Assembly: GCF_026683955.1 (NCBI RefSeq)
Contig: NZ_CP113343.1
Span: 2,418,001-2,482,000, forward strand
Length of the DNA: 64,000 bases
Reading direction: 5' to 3'
Source: Arthrobacter sp. MMS18-M83
Lineage (GTDB): Bacteria > Actinomycetota > Actinomycetes > Actinomycetales > Micrococcaceae
The notes beneath the pieces were generated by a model that was given only the letters and a program-made list of their open reading frames with translations, had not been told where the DNA came from and ran no database searches. This document shows, in pieces, positions 35,495-43,980 of the stretch. How positions within the stretch are numbered: position 1 is the stretch's first letter; every line of letters starts with the position of its first letter. Both the position numbers and the translations under genes were made by a program.

Positions 35495-36676
35495 CTAAGC
35501 GATCCGAGTGCCTCGGGCCAGCCGGTTTGCAGGCGTCCGTAACGCTCGCCACCCGAGCCACATCAGCAACCCTGCCAGAACCAGCTGCATGCTCAGCCCG
35601 AGGGGCCACACTGGTGTGGTTTGTTGCAGGTACTGGTACTGGTTCTGCAATTGCTGCTTCTGCGGCTGGTACATGCCATCGACGCAGGGGGAAAACGGCA
35701 GCCTGGGGCCGGCCAGTGCTTGCCGTGTGCCTTGGCTGATGCCCTCGAGCATTCCGGCGCCAAACATGGAAGTCGTGTTGCCCCGCTCAGGGTAAGGAAT
35801 GGCGTCCGCCACCACCACGAACGGGTTGATGGCCAGCACCAGCGCCACGCGTTCGCTATGGAACACTGTTTGCTGCACCGGCCTGCAAGGGATTGACTGC
35901 GGAGCCCCGGAACCAGAGGGCGGGATGTACGCCATGGACGGACCAGGTTCATCCACCGTGACGGATTCCTGTGTCAACTGCATACCCAACCCAAAAGCGA
36001 TCAAGGACAGGACCACCAAGCCGGCAACCGTCAGATAGCTCACGACAATCGAAAAGAGCGGCCGGGCCGCGAGCGCGGAAATCCCCACGCCTATGCCACA
36101 GACAATCGCAATCTCCACTCCCAACATAAGCAGCGAGACCAGGATATGACCGGGAGACAGCCCGCCCTGGACCACGCCGAAGACCAGGAACGGTGTGCTG
36201 GTCACCAGGAAGGCGAGCGCCGCCAGCCACGCCGCCAAGAACTTGCCCCAAAGTATCTGTCCGGGCGTAAGCAGTGTCACCTGCAGGATGGCCAGTGTGC
36301 CGCCAGCGCGGTCCCCATTGACGGCGTTTGCAGACAATGCCGGTGCCACCAACAACGCAAAGAGCAGCACAAAAACCAGGACCGCTTCAAAGATCGCGGA
36401 TCCCGGCCCGTTTTGCACCGACGCCCCGGACCCAGGCATCGAACTCTGGACGCGCGCGCTGGCGTTCCAGGCGGCCCACGTCAGCCACGTCACTACCGCG
36501 ATGACCACGAACCAGATGCCCAACATGATGTACCAGCCGCGGGAACGCAGCCGTTGTTTCATCTCAAGGACCACGACGTCGCGGATCCCGCCAAGATAGC
36601 CGACGACGGCGTTCCCGCCGCCCGTAGTTCCGTGCGGGCCCGCTGGACCCGGCACGGTTTCAGTCACGTTGCTCAT
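35495..36676 (-). CDS. ABC transporter permease (ABC-2 type)
   Basis: A 393-aa membrane protein with about six hydrophobic segments (GWYIMLGIWFVVIAVVTWLTW; LVFVLLFALLVAPALSANAVNGDRAGGTLAILQ; AWLAALAFLVTSTPFLVFGVV; FSIVVSYLTVAGLVVLSLIAFG; LSMQLVLAGLLMWLGW). AVNGDRAGGTLAIL is the conserved loop of ABC-2 exporters. A ~100-residue extracytoplasmic loop precedes the last helix. Its start overlaps the ATPase gene by 4 bp, forming a two-gene exporter of unknown substrate. Confidence 0.85.
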   Translation of the reverse strand: MSNVTETVPGPAGPHGTTGGGNAVVGYLGGIRDVVVLEMKQRLRSRGWYIMLGIWFVVIAVVTWLTWAAWNASARVQSSMPGSGASVQNGPGSAIFEAVLVFVLLFALLVAPALSANAVNGDRAGGTLAILQVTLLTPGQILWGKFLAAWLAALAFLVTSTPFLVFGVVQGGLSPGHILVSLLMLGVEIAIVCGIGVGISALAARPLFSIVVSYLTVAGLVVLSLIAFGLGMQLTQESVTVDEPGPSMAYIPPSGSGAPQSIPCRPVQQTVFHSERVALVLAINPFVVVADAIPYPERGNTTSMFGAGMLEGISQGTRQALAGPRLPFSPCVDGMYQPQKQQLQNQYQYLQQTTPVWPLGLSMQLVLAGLLMWLGWRALRTPANRLARGTRIA

Positions 36677-37629
36677 CGTCGCTCCGTTTCCAGGTTCATG
36701 TAGGTCGCTTCAAGGGCGCCTGCGGCCGGGGCGAAAGAAACTACCCCGATGCCGGCCGCGACCAGGTCCCGGAGGAGTGCGGCAGCGCCGTCGTCGTGCG
36801 TCAACAGCAAGGTGACCGACGGACGGAGGCCTGCCTCCACGCGATATTCGAGGCCTAGTTCGCTGAGCTTTTCCGCGAGAACCTGGTTGTCGAGGGCGGT
36901 GATCGCGTAGCGGCGGCCTTGCCGCGCGGCCTCGTCGAGGGTCTGCTGCTTCACAGTGCGTCCTTGGTTGACGAACACCGCACCGTCCGCGATTTCGTCC
37001 AGCTCACTGAGGATGTGGGAGGAAACCACCACGGCTTTCCCGGCCCCCGCCAGGCGGCGCAGCAGGATCCGAAGCTCCACCCGGGATCCTGGATCAAGGC
37101 CTGAAGCTGGCTCGTCGAGCAAGAGCACGGAGGGCTCGTGGATGAGGGCTCGGGCCAAGCTAAGCCGCTGTTGTTGACCTCGGGAGAGCACCCGCGCGGG
37201 CTGACCGGCAAGTGCCTCCAAGCGGACGAGTTCGAGCAGCTCGTCCACACGCTGGCCGATGCTGGCTTGGGGCATGCGGTAGAAGCGGGCCATCTGGACC
37301 AGGATTTCCCTCGCGGTCAAGGATTCCCACACGCCCAGGGAGTCCGGCATCCAGCCGATCCGAAGCCGCACGGCCGCGCTGTCCCGGAGTGGATCCAGGC
37401 CGTCAATTCGGATGGTCCCGGAGTCGGGCCGGAGAAGCGAGGCCAGCATCAGCAGGAGCGTCGTCTTGCCGGCCCCGTTGGGACCGATGAGAGCCGTGAC
37501 TTTCCCTGCTGGCGCATGGAAATCGATGTGCTCCACTGCATGGACCGTCCCAAAGCGGCGTGATACGCCTACCGCGGATACGCCGAGGGCGGCACTACCC
37601 GGGGCGTTTGAACTTTCAGCTATGGACAT
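36673..37629 (-). CDS. ABC transporter ATP-binding protein
   Basis: A 318-aa CcmA/drug-exporter-type ATPase. Walker A is GPNGAGKTTLLL (~53-64), the signature is LSRGQQQRLSLARAL, and Walker B is SVLLLDEPASGLDP. The D-loop and switch His (VVSSHILSELDEI) follow, with a C-terminal ~100-residue domain typical of ABC-2 exporters. It is the first gene of a two-gene operon with the permease (ATGA overlap). Divergent from lysC over ~250 bp. Confidence 0.92.
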   Translation of the reverse strand: MSIAESSNAPGSAALGVSAVGVSRRFGTVHAVEHIDFHAPAGKVTALIGPNGAGKTTLLLMLASLLRPDSGTIRIDGLDPLRDSAAVRLRIGWMPDSLGVWESLTAREILVQMARFYRMPQASIGQRVDELLELVRLEALAGQPARVLSRGQQQRLSLARALIHEPSVLLLDEPASGLDPGSRVELRILLRRLAGAGKAVVVSSHILSELDEIADGAVFVNQGRTVKQQTLDEAARQGRRYAITALDNQVLAEKLSELGLEYRVEAGLRPSVTLLLTHDDGAAALLRDLVAAGIGVVSFAPAAGALEATYMNLETERR

Positions 37630-37882
37630 GCTCTACTCACCTGTTTCCCCCAAACAGAACAAGTACGCTTCAATTCCTGCGAGCCCACGTGCCCTCAGGC
37701 TGCGTATTTCTTGATCGTACGCCACGCTAAAACGGCTGGACATCCAACCCAAGGCCGAGATTTGGTCACAATTCCCCCGCCCGCGGCGCCCGGCGATAAA
37801 CTGGCCAAATAAAGCTACGTAGCCGTGCCGTTATCAGGCCAAGCAACGTATGATCCCCAATTGATGCAGTGAGGGTGCGCGC

Positions 37883-39229
37883 ATGAGTTTGCCCACTACC
37901 GATGTGAAAACCGAAGACCTGTCCGCCCAGACTGCCATCACGAAGCAGCTGATCGTGCAGAAGTTCGGTGGCTCCTCGGTGTCCGACGCCGAAGGCATCA
38001 AGCGTGTTGCCCGCCGCGTGGTTGACGCGCAAAAGGCCGGCAACGAGGTTGTTGTGGTGGTTTCGGCCATGGGAGACACCACGGACGAGCTCCTGGATCT
38101 CGCCGCCCAAGTCACCGATTCAGCTCCCGCCCGCGAAATGGACATGCTCCTCTCCGCAGGCGAGCGCATCTCCATGGCCCTGCTGGCCATGGCCATCAAC
38201 AAGTTCGGCGCCTCCGCCCAGTCGTTCACCGGCTCGCAGGCCGGCATGATCACGGACGGCATCCACGGCAAGGCCCGCATCATCGACGTCGACCCCCATC
38301 GCATCCGCACTGCCTTGGACAAGGGACATGTCGCCATCGTGGCCGGTTTCCAGGGCATGAGCCACAGCACCAAGGAGATCACCACCCTTGGCCGCGGCGG
38401 ATCCGATACCACTGCGGTGGCTCTCGCCGCCGCGCTGGAAGCCGATGTCTGCGAGATCTACACGGACGTCGACGGCATCTACACGGCGGACCCCCGCGTG
38501 GTGCCGACGGCACAGAAGATCGACCGTATCTCCAGCGAGGAAATGCTCGAATTGGCAGCTTCCGGTGCCAAGATCCTGCACTTGCGCTGCGTGGAGTATG
38601 CCCGCCGCTTTGGCGTGCCACTGCACGTCCGTTCCTCATTCAGCCACAACGAAGGCACGTGGGTCCTGCCCAGCGCCGATGACAAGATCACGATTCAAGA
38701 GGGAGTTGCCTTGGAGCAGCCAATCATCTCCGGCGTTGCACACGACCGTTCAGAAGCAAAGGTCACCGTGGTCGGCGTCCCGGACATCCCCGGCAAGGCC
38801 GCCGCAATTTTCCAGGTCATCGCCAAGGCACACTCGAACATCGACATGATCGTTCAGAACGTGTCCACTCACGGCACCGGCCGCACGGACATTTCCTTCA
38901 CGCTGCCCATCGTGGAAGGCGCCGACGCCCTCACTGCCCTCCGCGCCGCGCAGCCGGAAATCGGCTTCGAAAGCATCGAGTACAACGAAAACGTCGGCAA
39001 GCTTTCCCTGATTGGCGCGGGTATGCGTTCGCACCCGGGCGTCTCCGCCACGTTCTTCAAGGCGCTTTCGGACGCGGGCATCAACATCAACATGATCTCC
39101 ACCTCGGAAATCCGCATCTCCGTGGTCACCCACGCCGATCTGCTGGATGACGCCGTGCGCGCCATCCACAAGGCGTTCGAGCTCGACGGCGAAGCCGAGG
39201 CAACCGTCTACGGCGGCACCGGCCGGTAG
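37883..39229 (+). CDS. lysC: Aspartate kinase
   Basis: A 448-aa enzyme catalysing the first step of Lys/Thr/Met and diaminopimelate synthesis. Motifs are [15 protein letters not shown] (~30-44), [13 protein letters not shown], the catalytic region [17 protein letters not shown] and two C-terminal ACT domains ([47 protein letters not shown]). The first ~25 residues are an extension; alternative internal starts cannot be excluded. Actinobacterial lysC is often followed by asd, but here a terminator follows instead. No L-box riboswitch was seen upstream. Confidence 0.95.
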   Translation: MSLPTTDVKTEDLSAQTAITKQLIVQKFGGSSVSDAEGIKRVARRVVDAQKAGNEVVVVVSAMGDTTDELLDLAAQVTDSAPAREMDMLLSAGERISMALLAMAINKFGASAQSFTGSQAGMITDGIHGKARIIDVDPHRIRTALDKGHVAIVAGFQGMSHSTKEITTLGRGGSDTTAVALAAALEADVCEIYTDVDGIYTADPRVVPTAQKIDRISSEEMLELAASGAKILHLRCVEYARRFGVPLHVRSSFSHNEGTWVLPSADDKITIQEGVALEQPIISGVAHDRSEAKVTVVGVPDIPGKAAAIFQVIAKAHSNIDMIVQNVSTHGTGRTDISFTLPIVEGADALTALRAAQPEIGFESIEYNENVGKLSLIGAGMRSHPGVSATFFKALSDAGININMISTSEIRISVVTHADLLDDAVRAIHKAFELDGEAEATVYGGTGR

Positions 39230-39280
39230 CCGAACTCCGCCGTCGGGCACCCGCCGTCGGGATCAAAGGTACTGAAACGT

Positions 39281-39312
39281 GAAAGAACCGGGGCTCACGC
39301 TCCGGTTCTTTC
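39281..39312. terminator. Terminator after lysC
   Basis: GAAAGAACCGG (39281-39291) and CCGGTTCTTTC (39302-39312) form an 11-bp stem 52 bp past the lysC stop. It also lies behind the convergent small gene at 39346. Confidence 0.82.
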
Positions 39313-39345
39313 GCTCTCCTGCGGCTTTGTGGCCGCATCGCGGCC

Positions 39346-39558
39346 TCAGGCGTCTTCCTTGCGGATTCCGTAGTGGTGGCCTTGGTCATCTGTTTCGACG
39401 ACGAAATGCCCCAGGTCTTCCTCTGACGCCTGCTCGAAGTCGTCATGCTTGTGGACTACGGGCGTATCAATGTCGCCCCGCGTCGCCGGGCCGAACCAGA
39501 AACGCAGTCGATCTGTCACCTTCATAAAGCTATCGAGTGCATGTCCCACAATTCCCAC
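39346..39558 (-). CDS. Small hypothetical protein, paralogue of 39681
   Basis: A 70-aa protein: MGIVGHALDSFMKVTDRLRFWFGPA..., ending GHHYGIRKEDA, acidic in the middle. GGAGGTG lies just upstream on the minus strand. It shares FMxxTxxLRxxFGPA and a GxxYxxxKxxD tail with the 74-aa protein encoded 122 bp upstream; the two look like ancient duplicates. No known domain is recognised; soluble and cytoplasmic by composition. Confidence 0.65.
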   Translation of the reverse strand: MGIVGHALDSFMKVTDRLRFWFGPATRGDIDTPVVHKHDDFEQASEEDLGHFVVETDDQGHHYGIRKEDA

Positions 39559-39680
39559 CTCCTTCCCCGCTGCGAGGTCCAGCCGTGAGGTTGGAGCTGA
39601 GTGGTTCCAGTGAGGCCAATTTTACGCCCGGAACCCGCAAAAGGCGCGGGAACGGGGTCCATCAGGGGTAGCGGGTGGCC

Positions 39681-39905
39681 TTAGCGGAGGGATTTGTCGT
39701 CAGGGTTCTTGGGGACCACGTAGGTGCTGCCGTCCGGCCTGCGGATGGTCTCCCATTGCTGCGCTTCGGCCTGGCGCCGCGCGAGGAGGAGCCGGTTCTC
39801 CTCGGTCATTTCGTGGTCCAGGGAACTGCTGTGGGCCGGCCCGAAAATGATCCGCAGCTTGCCCGTTGCACGCATGAATCTCTGGGTCATGGTCTCTTTG
39901 GCCAC
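39681..39905 (-). CDS. Small hypothetical protein, paralogue of 39346
   Basis: A 74-aa protein: MAKETMTQRFMRATGKLRIIFGPAHSSSLDHEM..., rich in charged residues, ending GSTYVVPKNPDDKSLR. Shares the FMxxTxxLRxxFGPA core with the 39346 product. It is divergent from the MarR-type gene (40017), and a palindrome lies between them, so the two may be coregulated. Function unknown. Confidence 0.65.
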   Translation of the reverse strand: MAKETMTQRFMRATGKLRIIFGPAHSSSLDHEMTEENRLLLARRQAEAQQWETIRRPDGSTYVVPKNPDDKSLR

Positions 39906-39943
39906 CTGGTCTACCCTCTCTCAAAAGGATCCTGTCCGTTAAG

Positions 39944-39966
39944 AGTACACTAACAATTAGTGCACT
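39944..39966. promoter_or_regulatory. Inverted repeat upstream of OhrR-like gene
   Basis: AGTACACTA (39944-39952) and TAGTGCACT (39958-39966) match as an inverted repeat at 8 of 9 positions, inside TACACTAACAATTAGTGCAC. The AT-rich centre is typical of MarR/OhrR operators. It lies 50 bp before the regulator start and 39 bp before the divergent small gene. Confidence 0.6.
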
Positions 39967-40016
39967 AACTATTCCGGCCGTGACGGCCGGTCACCCGACA
40001 CCGAATGGAGCAAGCC

Positions 40017-40511
40017 ATGGCTGCCGCAGGCACTCCCATTGCCCTCGAAACCACCACGCCGCCTGAAGACGAGCTGTTGCTTGAGCGTCAATTGTGCTTC
40101 GCCCTGACGGTGGCATCGCGAAGCGTGGTGGGCGTCTACAAGCCGGTGCTCGAAAAGATGGGCCTGACACATCCGCAATATCTCGTGATGCTGGCCCTCT
40201 GGGAACGCAGTCCCCGCACGCTCAAGGACATCAGCGAGGCACTCCTGCACGAGCCTGCCACCCTTTCACCCATCCTGCGCCGGCTCGAAGAAGCAGGCTT
40301 CGTGACCCGCAACCGCATCCACGGAAACGAGCGGGCCCTCGCCATCACCCTTACCGAAGCCGGCGCCGCCCTCAGGCAACAGGCAACGGCCGTGCCGGGA
40401 ACCATCATGGAGCGGCTCCACCTCACGCGGGCCGAAGTAGCGGAGCTGCACCGGGCCATGACAGGACTCATCGCGGCCACACAACTCCCCGGAGCGGCCG
40501 CCGGGCGATAA
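40017..40511 (+). CDS. MarR family regulator, OhrR-like
   Basis: A 164-aa winged-helix protein. ATG 40017 is preferred over ATG 40005 because GGAG (40007-40010) sits at the right distance only for the former. The segment ERQLCFALTVASRSVVGVYKPVLEKMGLTHPQYLVMLALWE matches OhrR, including the sensing Cys of QLCFAL. The recognition helix is in LLHEPATLSPILRRLEEAGFVTR. OhrR represses an organic hydroperoxide reductase gene (ohr), but none lies in the window; the divergent small gene 39681 is the nearest possible target. Confidence 0.85.
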   Translation: MAAAGTPIALETTTPPEDELLLERQLCFALTVASRSVVGVYKPVLEKMGLTHPQYLVMLALWERSPRTLKDISEALLHEPATLSPILRRLEEAGFVTRNRIHGNERALAITLTEAGAALRQQATAVPGTIMERLHLTRAEVAELHRAMTGLIAATQLPGAAAGR

Positions 40512-40536
40512 ACTGGCTGGAATCAAGGAGATCCCC

Positions 40537-41094
40537 ATGCGTTTGCGAATAGTCCGGTACGTTCTGGCTGTCCTCGCCGTCGCTGGGCTCGCCGCCTGCA
40601 CGCCGGGCACTGGAGGCGGCTCGCCCAGCAGCTCGGCACCTGGCAGCAGCACGTCCTCGACGCCGTCACCCAGCCCCACCGGACTCCTGCCGGACGAGAC
40701 TGAATCTCCCAGCGCCAACCCGACCCCGTCCTCCACCACCACTCCCGGCCGCGGAGAAGCCGAACTTTCCATCATCGTCAAGCCGTCCACCACTGCAGCC
40801 GCGGAAAGCTATACCCTCGTCTGCACCGGCGGCATCCCCGCCGCGGAGAGCCACCACCCCACCGCAGCCGCCGGGTGCGCAGCCCTGAAGAGGAACCCGG
40901 CACTTCTCACACGCACGCCACGCCCCAGCGACCAGGTCTGCGACCAGCGCTACGGCGGTCCCCAGACGGCTACAGTCACGGGGGCCGTGGATGGCGTGGG
41001 CGTCGAATCCTCCTACAAACTCACTGACGGCTGCGAAATCGCCGCATGGGCCGCCGTCGCCGACATCCTGGGTTCCAGCGGTGCCGGAACGTAG
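40537..41094 (+). CDS. SSI-family (subtilisin inhibitor-like) lipoprotein
   Basis: A 185-aa secreted protein. A signal peptide ends in the lipobox VAGLAAC (lipidated Cys ~21). A Ser/Pro/Thr-rich spacer (~25-75) follows, then a Streptomyces subtilisin-inhibitor-like domain (~80-185). The domain keeps both disulfide pairs: LVC...GCAAL and QVCDQRYGGP...TDGCEIAAW, with the TVTGAVDGVGVESSYKL strand region. It would sit on the outer membrane face as a serine-protease inhibitor. A large subtilase gene lies 3 kb away. Its 3' end overlaps the start of the next gene by 14 bp. Confidence 0.78.
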   Translation: MRLRIVRYVLAVLAVAGLAACTPGTGGGSPSSSAPGSSTSSTPSPSPTGLLPDETESPSANPTPSSTTTPGRGEAELSIIVKPSTTAAAESYTLVCTGGIPAAESHHPTAAAGCAALKRNPALLTRTPRPSDQVCDQRYGGPQTATVTGAVDGVGVESSYKLTDGCEIAAWAAVADILGSSGAGT

Positions 41095-41997
41095 GCAACA
41101 GCACCTTCCCCAAGAGAAATGGCTTGCGCTGGAGGCTGCCCACCACGCCCGCGTCGAGCGCTACGCCAAGCCGTATTTGGCCCGGCGCTCGGCCGGCCAG
41201 AAGCATCCCGTGGAAGACTTCCTCTTCACCTACTACACCCAGAAACCCGGCCAGCTGCTGCGCTGGCACCCCGGGGACGGCGTCGTCCTCTCCGGCCCGA
41301 GGGCGGCAGAGCGGGCGGGGTGGAAGTATTACCGAGTGCTCGACGACGGTGCACTGGCGGCCGCGGGCCTGCCTGCCGGTACCGTCGCGGTCACCTTCGA
41401 TCGCAGCCGGTTCGTGGCCGATCGCACCGAAGCCCTCCGCTTCGCGGGGATCATCCTGGCGGGGACGGTCGCGCGGCCCGCCCAGTTTGGCTGCTTCGGC
41501 CTGCACGAATGGGCCATGGTCTACAGGCAGGACAAGTTCCACCTTCGTCACGAATACCTCAAGCTGCGGCTCGGTTCCGCGGGCACAGACACAGTGGTGG
41601 AAGACAACCGGATCCGCTGCTCGCACTTCGACGCCTTCCGTTTCTACACTCCGGACGCCACCCCGCTCAACGAACTCACCCCCACTCGGGAAAACCAGCG
41701 GACCATGGAGCAACCCGGTTGCCTGCACGCCAATATGGACCTCTACAAATGGGCGTACAAACTGACCCCCGCGCTGCCAAGCGAGCTGGTGATGGATTGC
41801 TTCGAGCTGTCTTGGCGGATCAGGTCCATGGACATGCAGGCTTCCCCATACGACCTCGGAGAATGGGGCTATCCGGCCATCAGGATCGAGACACCCCAAG
41901 GCAAGGCCGAGTACGTTTGGTTGGGTCCCCGGGTAGGAGTCCAGTGTTTGTGTGAGTTTCGTGTCCGAGAATGGACGCAGGAGGAATTTCACGCATC

Positions 41998-42276
41998 ATG
42001 GCACGCAGACACACCCCCGAGCAGGTCATCGCGAAGGTCCGGCAGGGGCAGAAAATGCTCAACGACGGACGCCCGATGGTCGAAGTCATCAAGGAACTCC
42101 AGATCACCGAGGCGACCTGGTACCGGTGGCTGAACCAGTACGGTTCCGAGAAGAACGCCGAGGCATCCAGGCGGACCAGGGAACTGGAGAAGGAGAACGC
42201 CCGGCTCAAGCGGCTGCTGGCTGAGAAGGAACTGGCCATCGACATCCTGAACGAGGTCGCGAAGGGAAAATTCTGA
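41998..42276 (+). CDS. IS3-family transposase OrfA
   Basis: 92 aa from ATG 41998 (MARRHTPEQVIAKVRQGQKMLNDGRPMVEVIKELQITEATWYRWLNQYG), preceded by GCAGGAGG; a start at 41971 is possible. It has the helix-turn-helix of IS3 OrfA and a leucine-zipper tail (RTRELEKENARLKRLLAEKELAIDIL). It ends at TGA 42274-42276 directly after a slippery heptamer, so it is also the front part of the OrfAB fusion. Confidence 0.92.
   Translation: MARRHTPEQVIAKVRQGQKMLNDGRPMVEVIKELQITEATWYRWLNQYGSEKNAEASRRTRELEKENARLKRLLAEKELAIDILNEVAKGKF
42264..42270 (+). other. Programmed -1 frameshift site of IS3 element
   Basis: GGGAAAA sits in the OrfA frame as G-GGA-AAA, a canonical X-XXY-YYZ slippery heptamer, followed by TTC TGA. 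Slipping back one base reads ...ILSPEPRRRAVRMAVEKFG, which joins OrfB in frame. Confidence 0.85.
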
Positions 42277-42299
42277 GCCCCGAACCGCGCCGCCGTGCC

Positions 42300-43145
42300 G
42301 TGCGCATGGCAGTGGAGAAGTTCGGGGCGTCCGAGCGCCTTGCCTGCAGAATTCTGGGCCAGAACCGGTCCGTGTTCCGCAAGAAGAAACCCGACATGGG
42401 ATTCCAGGAGGCCCAGTTGCGGGCGGACCTGAGGGCCGTGGCCGTGAAGCATCCCGCGTGGGGCTGGCGGAAGGCCCGCTGGCACCTCCTGGCCCAGCCT
42501 GCATGGGACGGGGTGGCGCTGAACAGGAAGCGGGTCCGCCGACTCTGGCGTGACGAAGGCCTGGCCTGTAAACCCAGGGCACGGAAGAGGCGCAGGACCG
42601 GGCCCGGCGCCGGGGAACAGAAGCGCCTCACCGCCCAGTATCCGATGCACGTGGTCAGCTTCGACTTCCAGTCCGACGTGACCTCCTGCGGCCGGCACAT
42701 ACGGTTCTTCAATGTCATCGACGAATACACCCGCACCGCCCTGGCAGTCATTCCGCGCCGGTCCTTCAAGGCCTCCGACGTGGTCGCCGTGCTGGAGGAC
42801 ATCATCGCCGAGACCGGCACCGCACCGACCTACGTCCGCTGCGACAACGGACCTGAATTCACCGCCGCGGCACTGATTGACTGGTGCAACACCGCCGGGG
42901 TCGATACCGCGTTCATCGACCCCGGATCACCCTGGCAGAACGGCTTCATCGAATCCTTCAACGCCCAATTCAGAAGGGAACAACTCACAGGAGAAATCAT
43001 GGACACCATGGCCGAGGCAAGGTATTTGGCCGAGGAATGGAAAGCTATCTACAATCATGAACGGCCCCACGGATCCCTGGACGGCATGACGCCGAAACGC
43101 TACTGGGAGAACTGGACGCAGAAAAATCAACTAGCTATCGCATAG
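42300..43145 (+). CDS. IS3-family transposase OrfB (DDE integrase core)
   Basis: 281 aa from the first ATG. It is normally made as an OrfAB fusion by the -1 shift at 42264-42270, which adds about 10 upstream residues. The catalytic triad is visible: Asp in VVSFDFQSDVT, Asp in YVRCDNGPEF, Glu in WQNGFIESFNAQFRREQL. The frame ends NQLAIA, just inside the right inverted repeat. It catalyses copy-out/paste-in transposition. No disabling changes are seen. Confidence 0.93.
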   Translation: MRMAVEKFGASERLACRILGQNRSVFRKKKPDMGFQEAQLRADLRAVAVKHPAWGWRKARWHLLAQPAWDGVALNRKRVRRLWRDEGLACKPRARKRRRTGPGAGEQKRLTAQYPMHVVSFDFQSDVTSCGRHIRFFNVIDEYTRTALAVIPRRSFKASDVVAVLEDIIAETGTAPTYVRCDNGPEFTAAALIDWCNTAGVDTAFIDPGSPWQNGFIESFNAQFRREQLTGEIMDTMAEARYLAEEWKAIYNHERPHGSLDGMTPKRYWENWTQKNQLAIA

Positions 43146-43291
43146 ACGCTGGACTGCCAACGGGGGCCCAACCACGTTGAGTATCAGCGGGCATTCGCAG
43201 CCGAAGCCCAGGAGCTCCGCGCGCGGGTCCTGGGCGAAGTGCGGCCGCTTCTCGATCTTCTGGTACCGGCACAGTCTCACAAAGGACACTC

Positions 43292-43662
43292 ATGACTTCA
43301 AGCAATGGAAAGTACGACGTCGAACTCACCATCACGCTGACCGAGGCGCCAGGCGCTGTGGATCACGAGTTCGTCCTGCTCGGCTCGGGCGGCGAAGTCT
43401 CCGAAGGCTCAACTCTTCCGGACGCTCGCGCGGCGCTTGCCGCCGTCGAGCAATTCGGCGAAGAGATCTTTTTCCGGTACCGCGGCCGGACCGGATCTGC
43501 ACGCAGCAGTACGGCGGTCCGCAGGTGGCCGTGGTGACGGGCCGGTTCCGCGGACGCGAGGTCAGCAGCCGCTTCAGCCGGACGGACGGCTGTGAGATCG
43601 CCCGTTGGGGCACCATGGCCGCACTCCTCGGCGGCATCTCCGGATCCACTGGAGACATCTAG
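43292..43662 (+). pseudogene. Cytoplasmic SSI-like protein with frameshift
   Basis: ATG 43292 overlaps the preceding stop. The first part reads KYDVELTITLTEAPGAVDHEFVLLGSGGEVSEGSTLPDARAALAAVEQFGEEIFF. The matching second half RICTQQYGGPQVAVVTGRFRGREVSSRFSRTDGCEIARWGTMAALLGG (stop at 43660-43662) is in a different frame. One extra base in the TTTTTCC run (43470-43476) would join them as IFFPVPRPDRICTQQ. The C-terminal half is clearly homologous to the 40537 lipoprotein, but there is no signal peptide and the first Cys pair is missing (FVLLGSG, DARAALAAV). Real lesion or sequencing error. Confidence 0.8.
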
Positions 43663-43670
43663 GCAGGGCA

Positions 43671-43906
43671 CCCCCACCCAACGCTCCCTCACGTATCGCG
43701 GACAAAACCGGAACGCTCCTGCAGATATAACGCCCCCAACCCGACCCTCACTCACATATAGGACCTCCCCACCCAACGCTCCCTCACGTATGGCGCCTCC
43801 CAACCCGACCCTCGATCAGATCATCTGCAGGAGCGGTCCCCCATTTGGGCTCAAATATGAGCGAGCGTCCGGGGTTTCGACCGGATACGTGAGCGAGCGT
43901 CCGGGG
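43671..43906. repeat. Intergenic array of ~32-bp imperfect repeats, locus 2
   Basis: Forward units such as AACGCTCCCTCACGTAT (at ~43680 and ~43776), AACGCTCCTGCAGATAT and GACCCTCACTCACATAT, then reverse units CTGCAGGAGCGG, ATATGAGCGAGCGTCCGG and ATACGTGAGCGAGCGTCCGG. Same core as locus 1, but followed by CGTAT/GATAT/CATAT instead of CCTTTAAG. It lies between the convergent SSI-like and subtilase genes; nothing coding is seen. Confidence 0.85.
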
Positions 43907-43910
43907 AATA

Positions 43911-43954
43911 ACAAGAGAGCGACCGGCGGGATATCCCGCCGGCCGCCCTCTTGT
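43911..43954. terminator. Terminator of subtilase gene
   Basis: ACAAGAG and CTCTTGT frame a core stem CCGGCGGGATATCCCGCCGG (43923-43942). It begins 27 bp past the subtilase stop (minus strand) and abuts the repeat array, between convergent genes. Confidence 0.8.
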
Positions 43955-43980
43955 CTGTGTGTCAGAGCATCATCGCCTTA

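Larger units (their letters stand above)
41918..43174 (+). mobile_element. IS3-family insertion sequence, 1257 bp, intact
   Basis: Terminal inverted repeats start TGGTTGGG at both ends (41918 onward; complement of 43174 downward). They match imperfectly over ~30 bp, with AGTCCAG conserved in the inner part, and end TG...CA as usual. The 4-bp target duplication CGTT is at 41914-41917 and 43175-43178. Two overlapping transposase frames with a -1 slippery site lie inside. Exact excision restores the host reading frame. Confidence 0.95.
41081..43295 (+). pseudogene. Conserved actinobacterial protein ('3-methyladenine DNA glycosylase' label), split by IS3
   Basis: GTG 41081 opens VPERRQQHLPQEKWLALEAAHHARVERYAKPYLARRSAGQKHPVEDFLFTYYTQKPGQLLRWHPG, with FGCFGLHEWAMVYR, LRCSHFDAFRFYTPDA-like and QPGCLHANMDLYKWAYKL motifs. 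The frame runs correctly to AEYV (41917), where the IS begins. After the IS and one TSD copy, the frame resumes as EYQRAFAAEAQELRARVLGEVRPLLDLLVPAQSHKGHS, stop 43293-43295. Joining the parts gives an intact ~319-aa protein. Members are commonly auto-labelled as 3-methyladenine DNA glycosylase, but I see no glycosylase motif that proves it. The end overlaps the next ATG (ATGA). Confidence 0.88.

Noticed and set aside
37630..37882. Lysine riboswitch before lysC
   Set aside because: No L-box-like paired regions or terminator/antiterminator pair could be seen in this interval.
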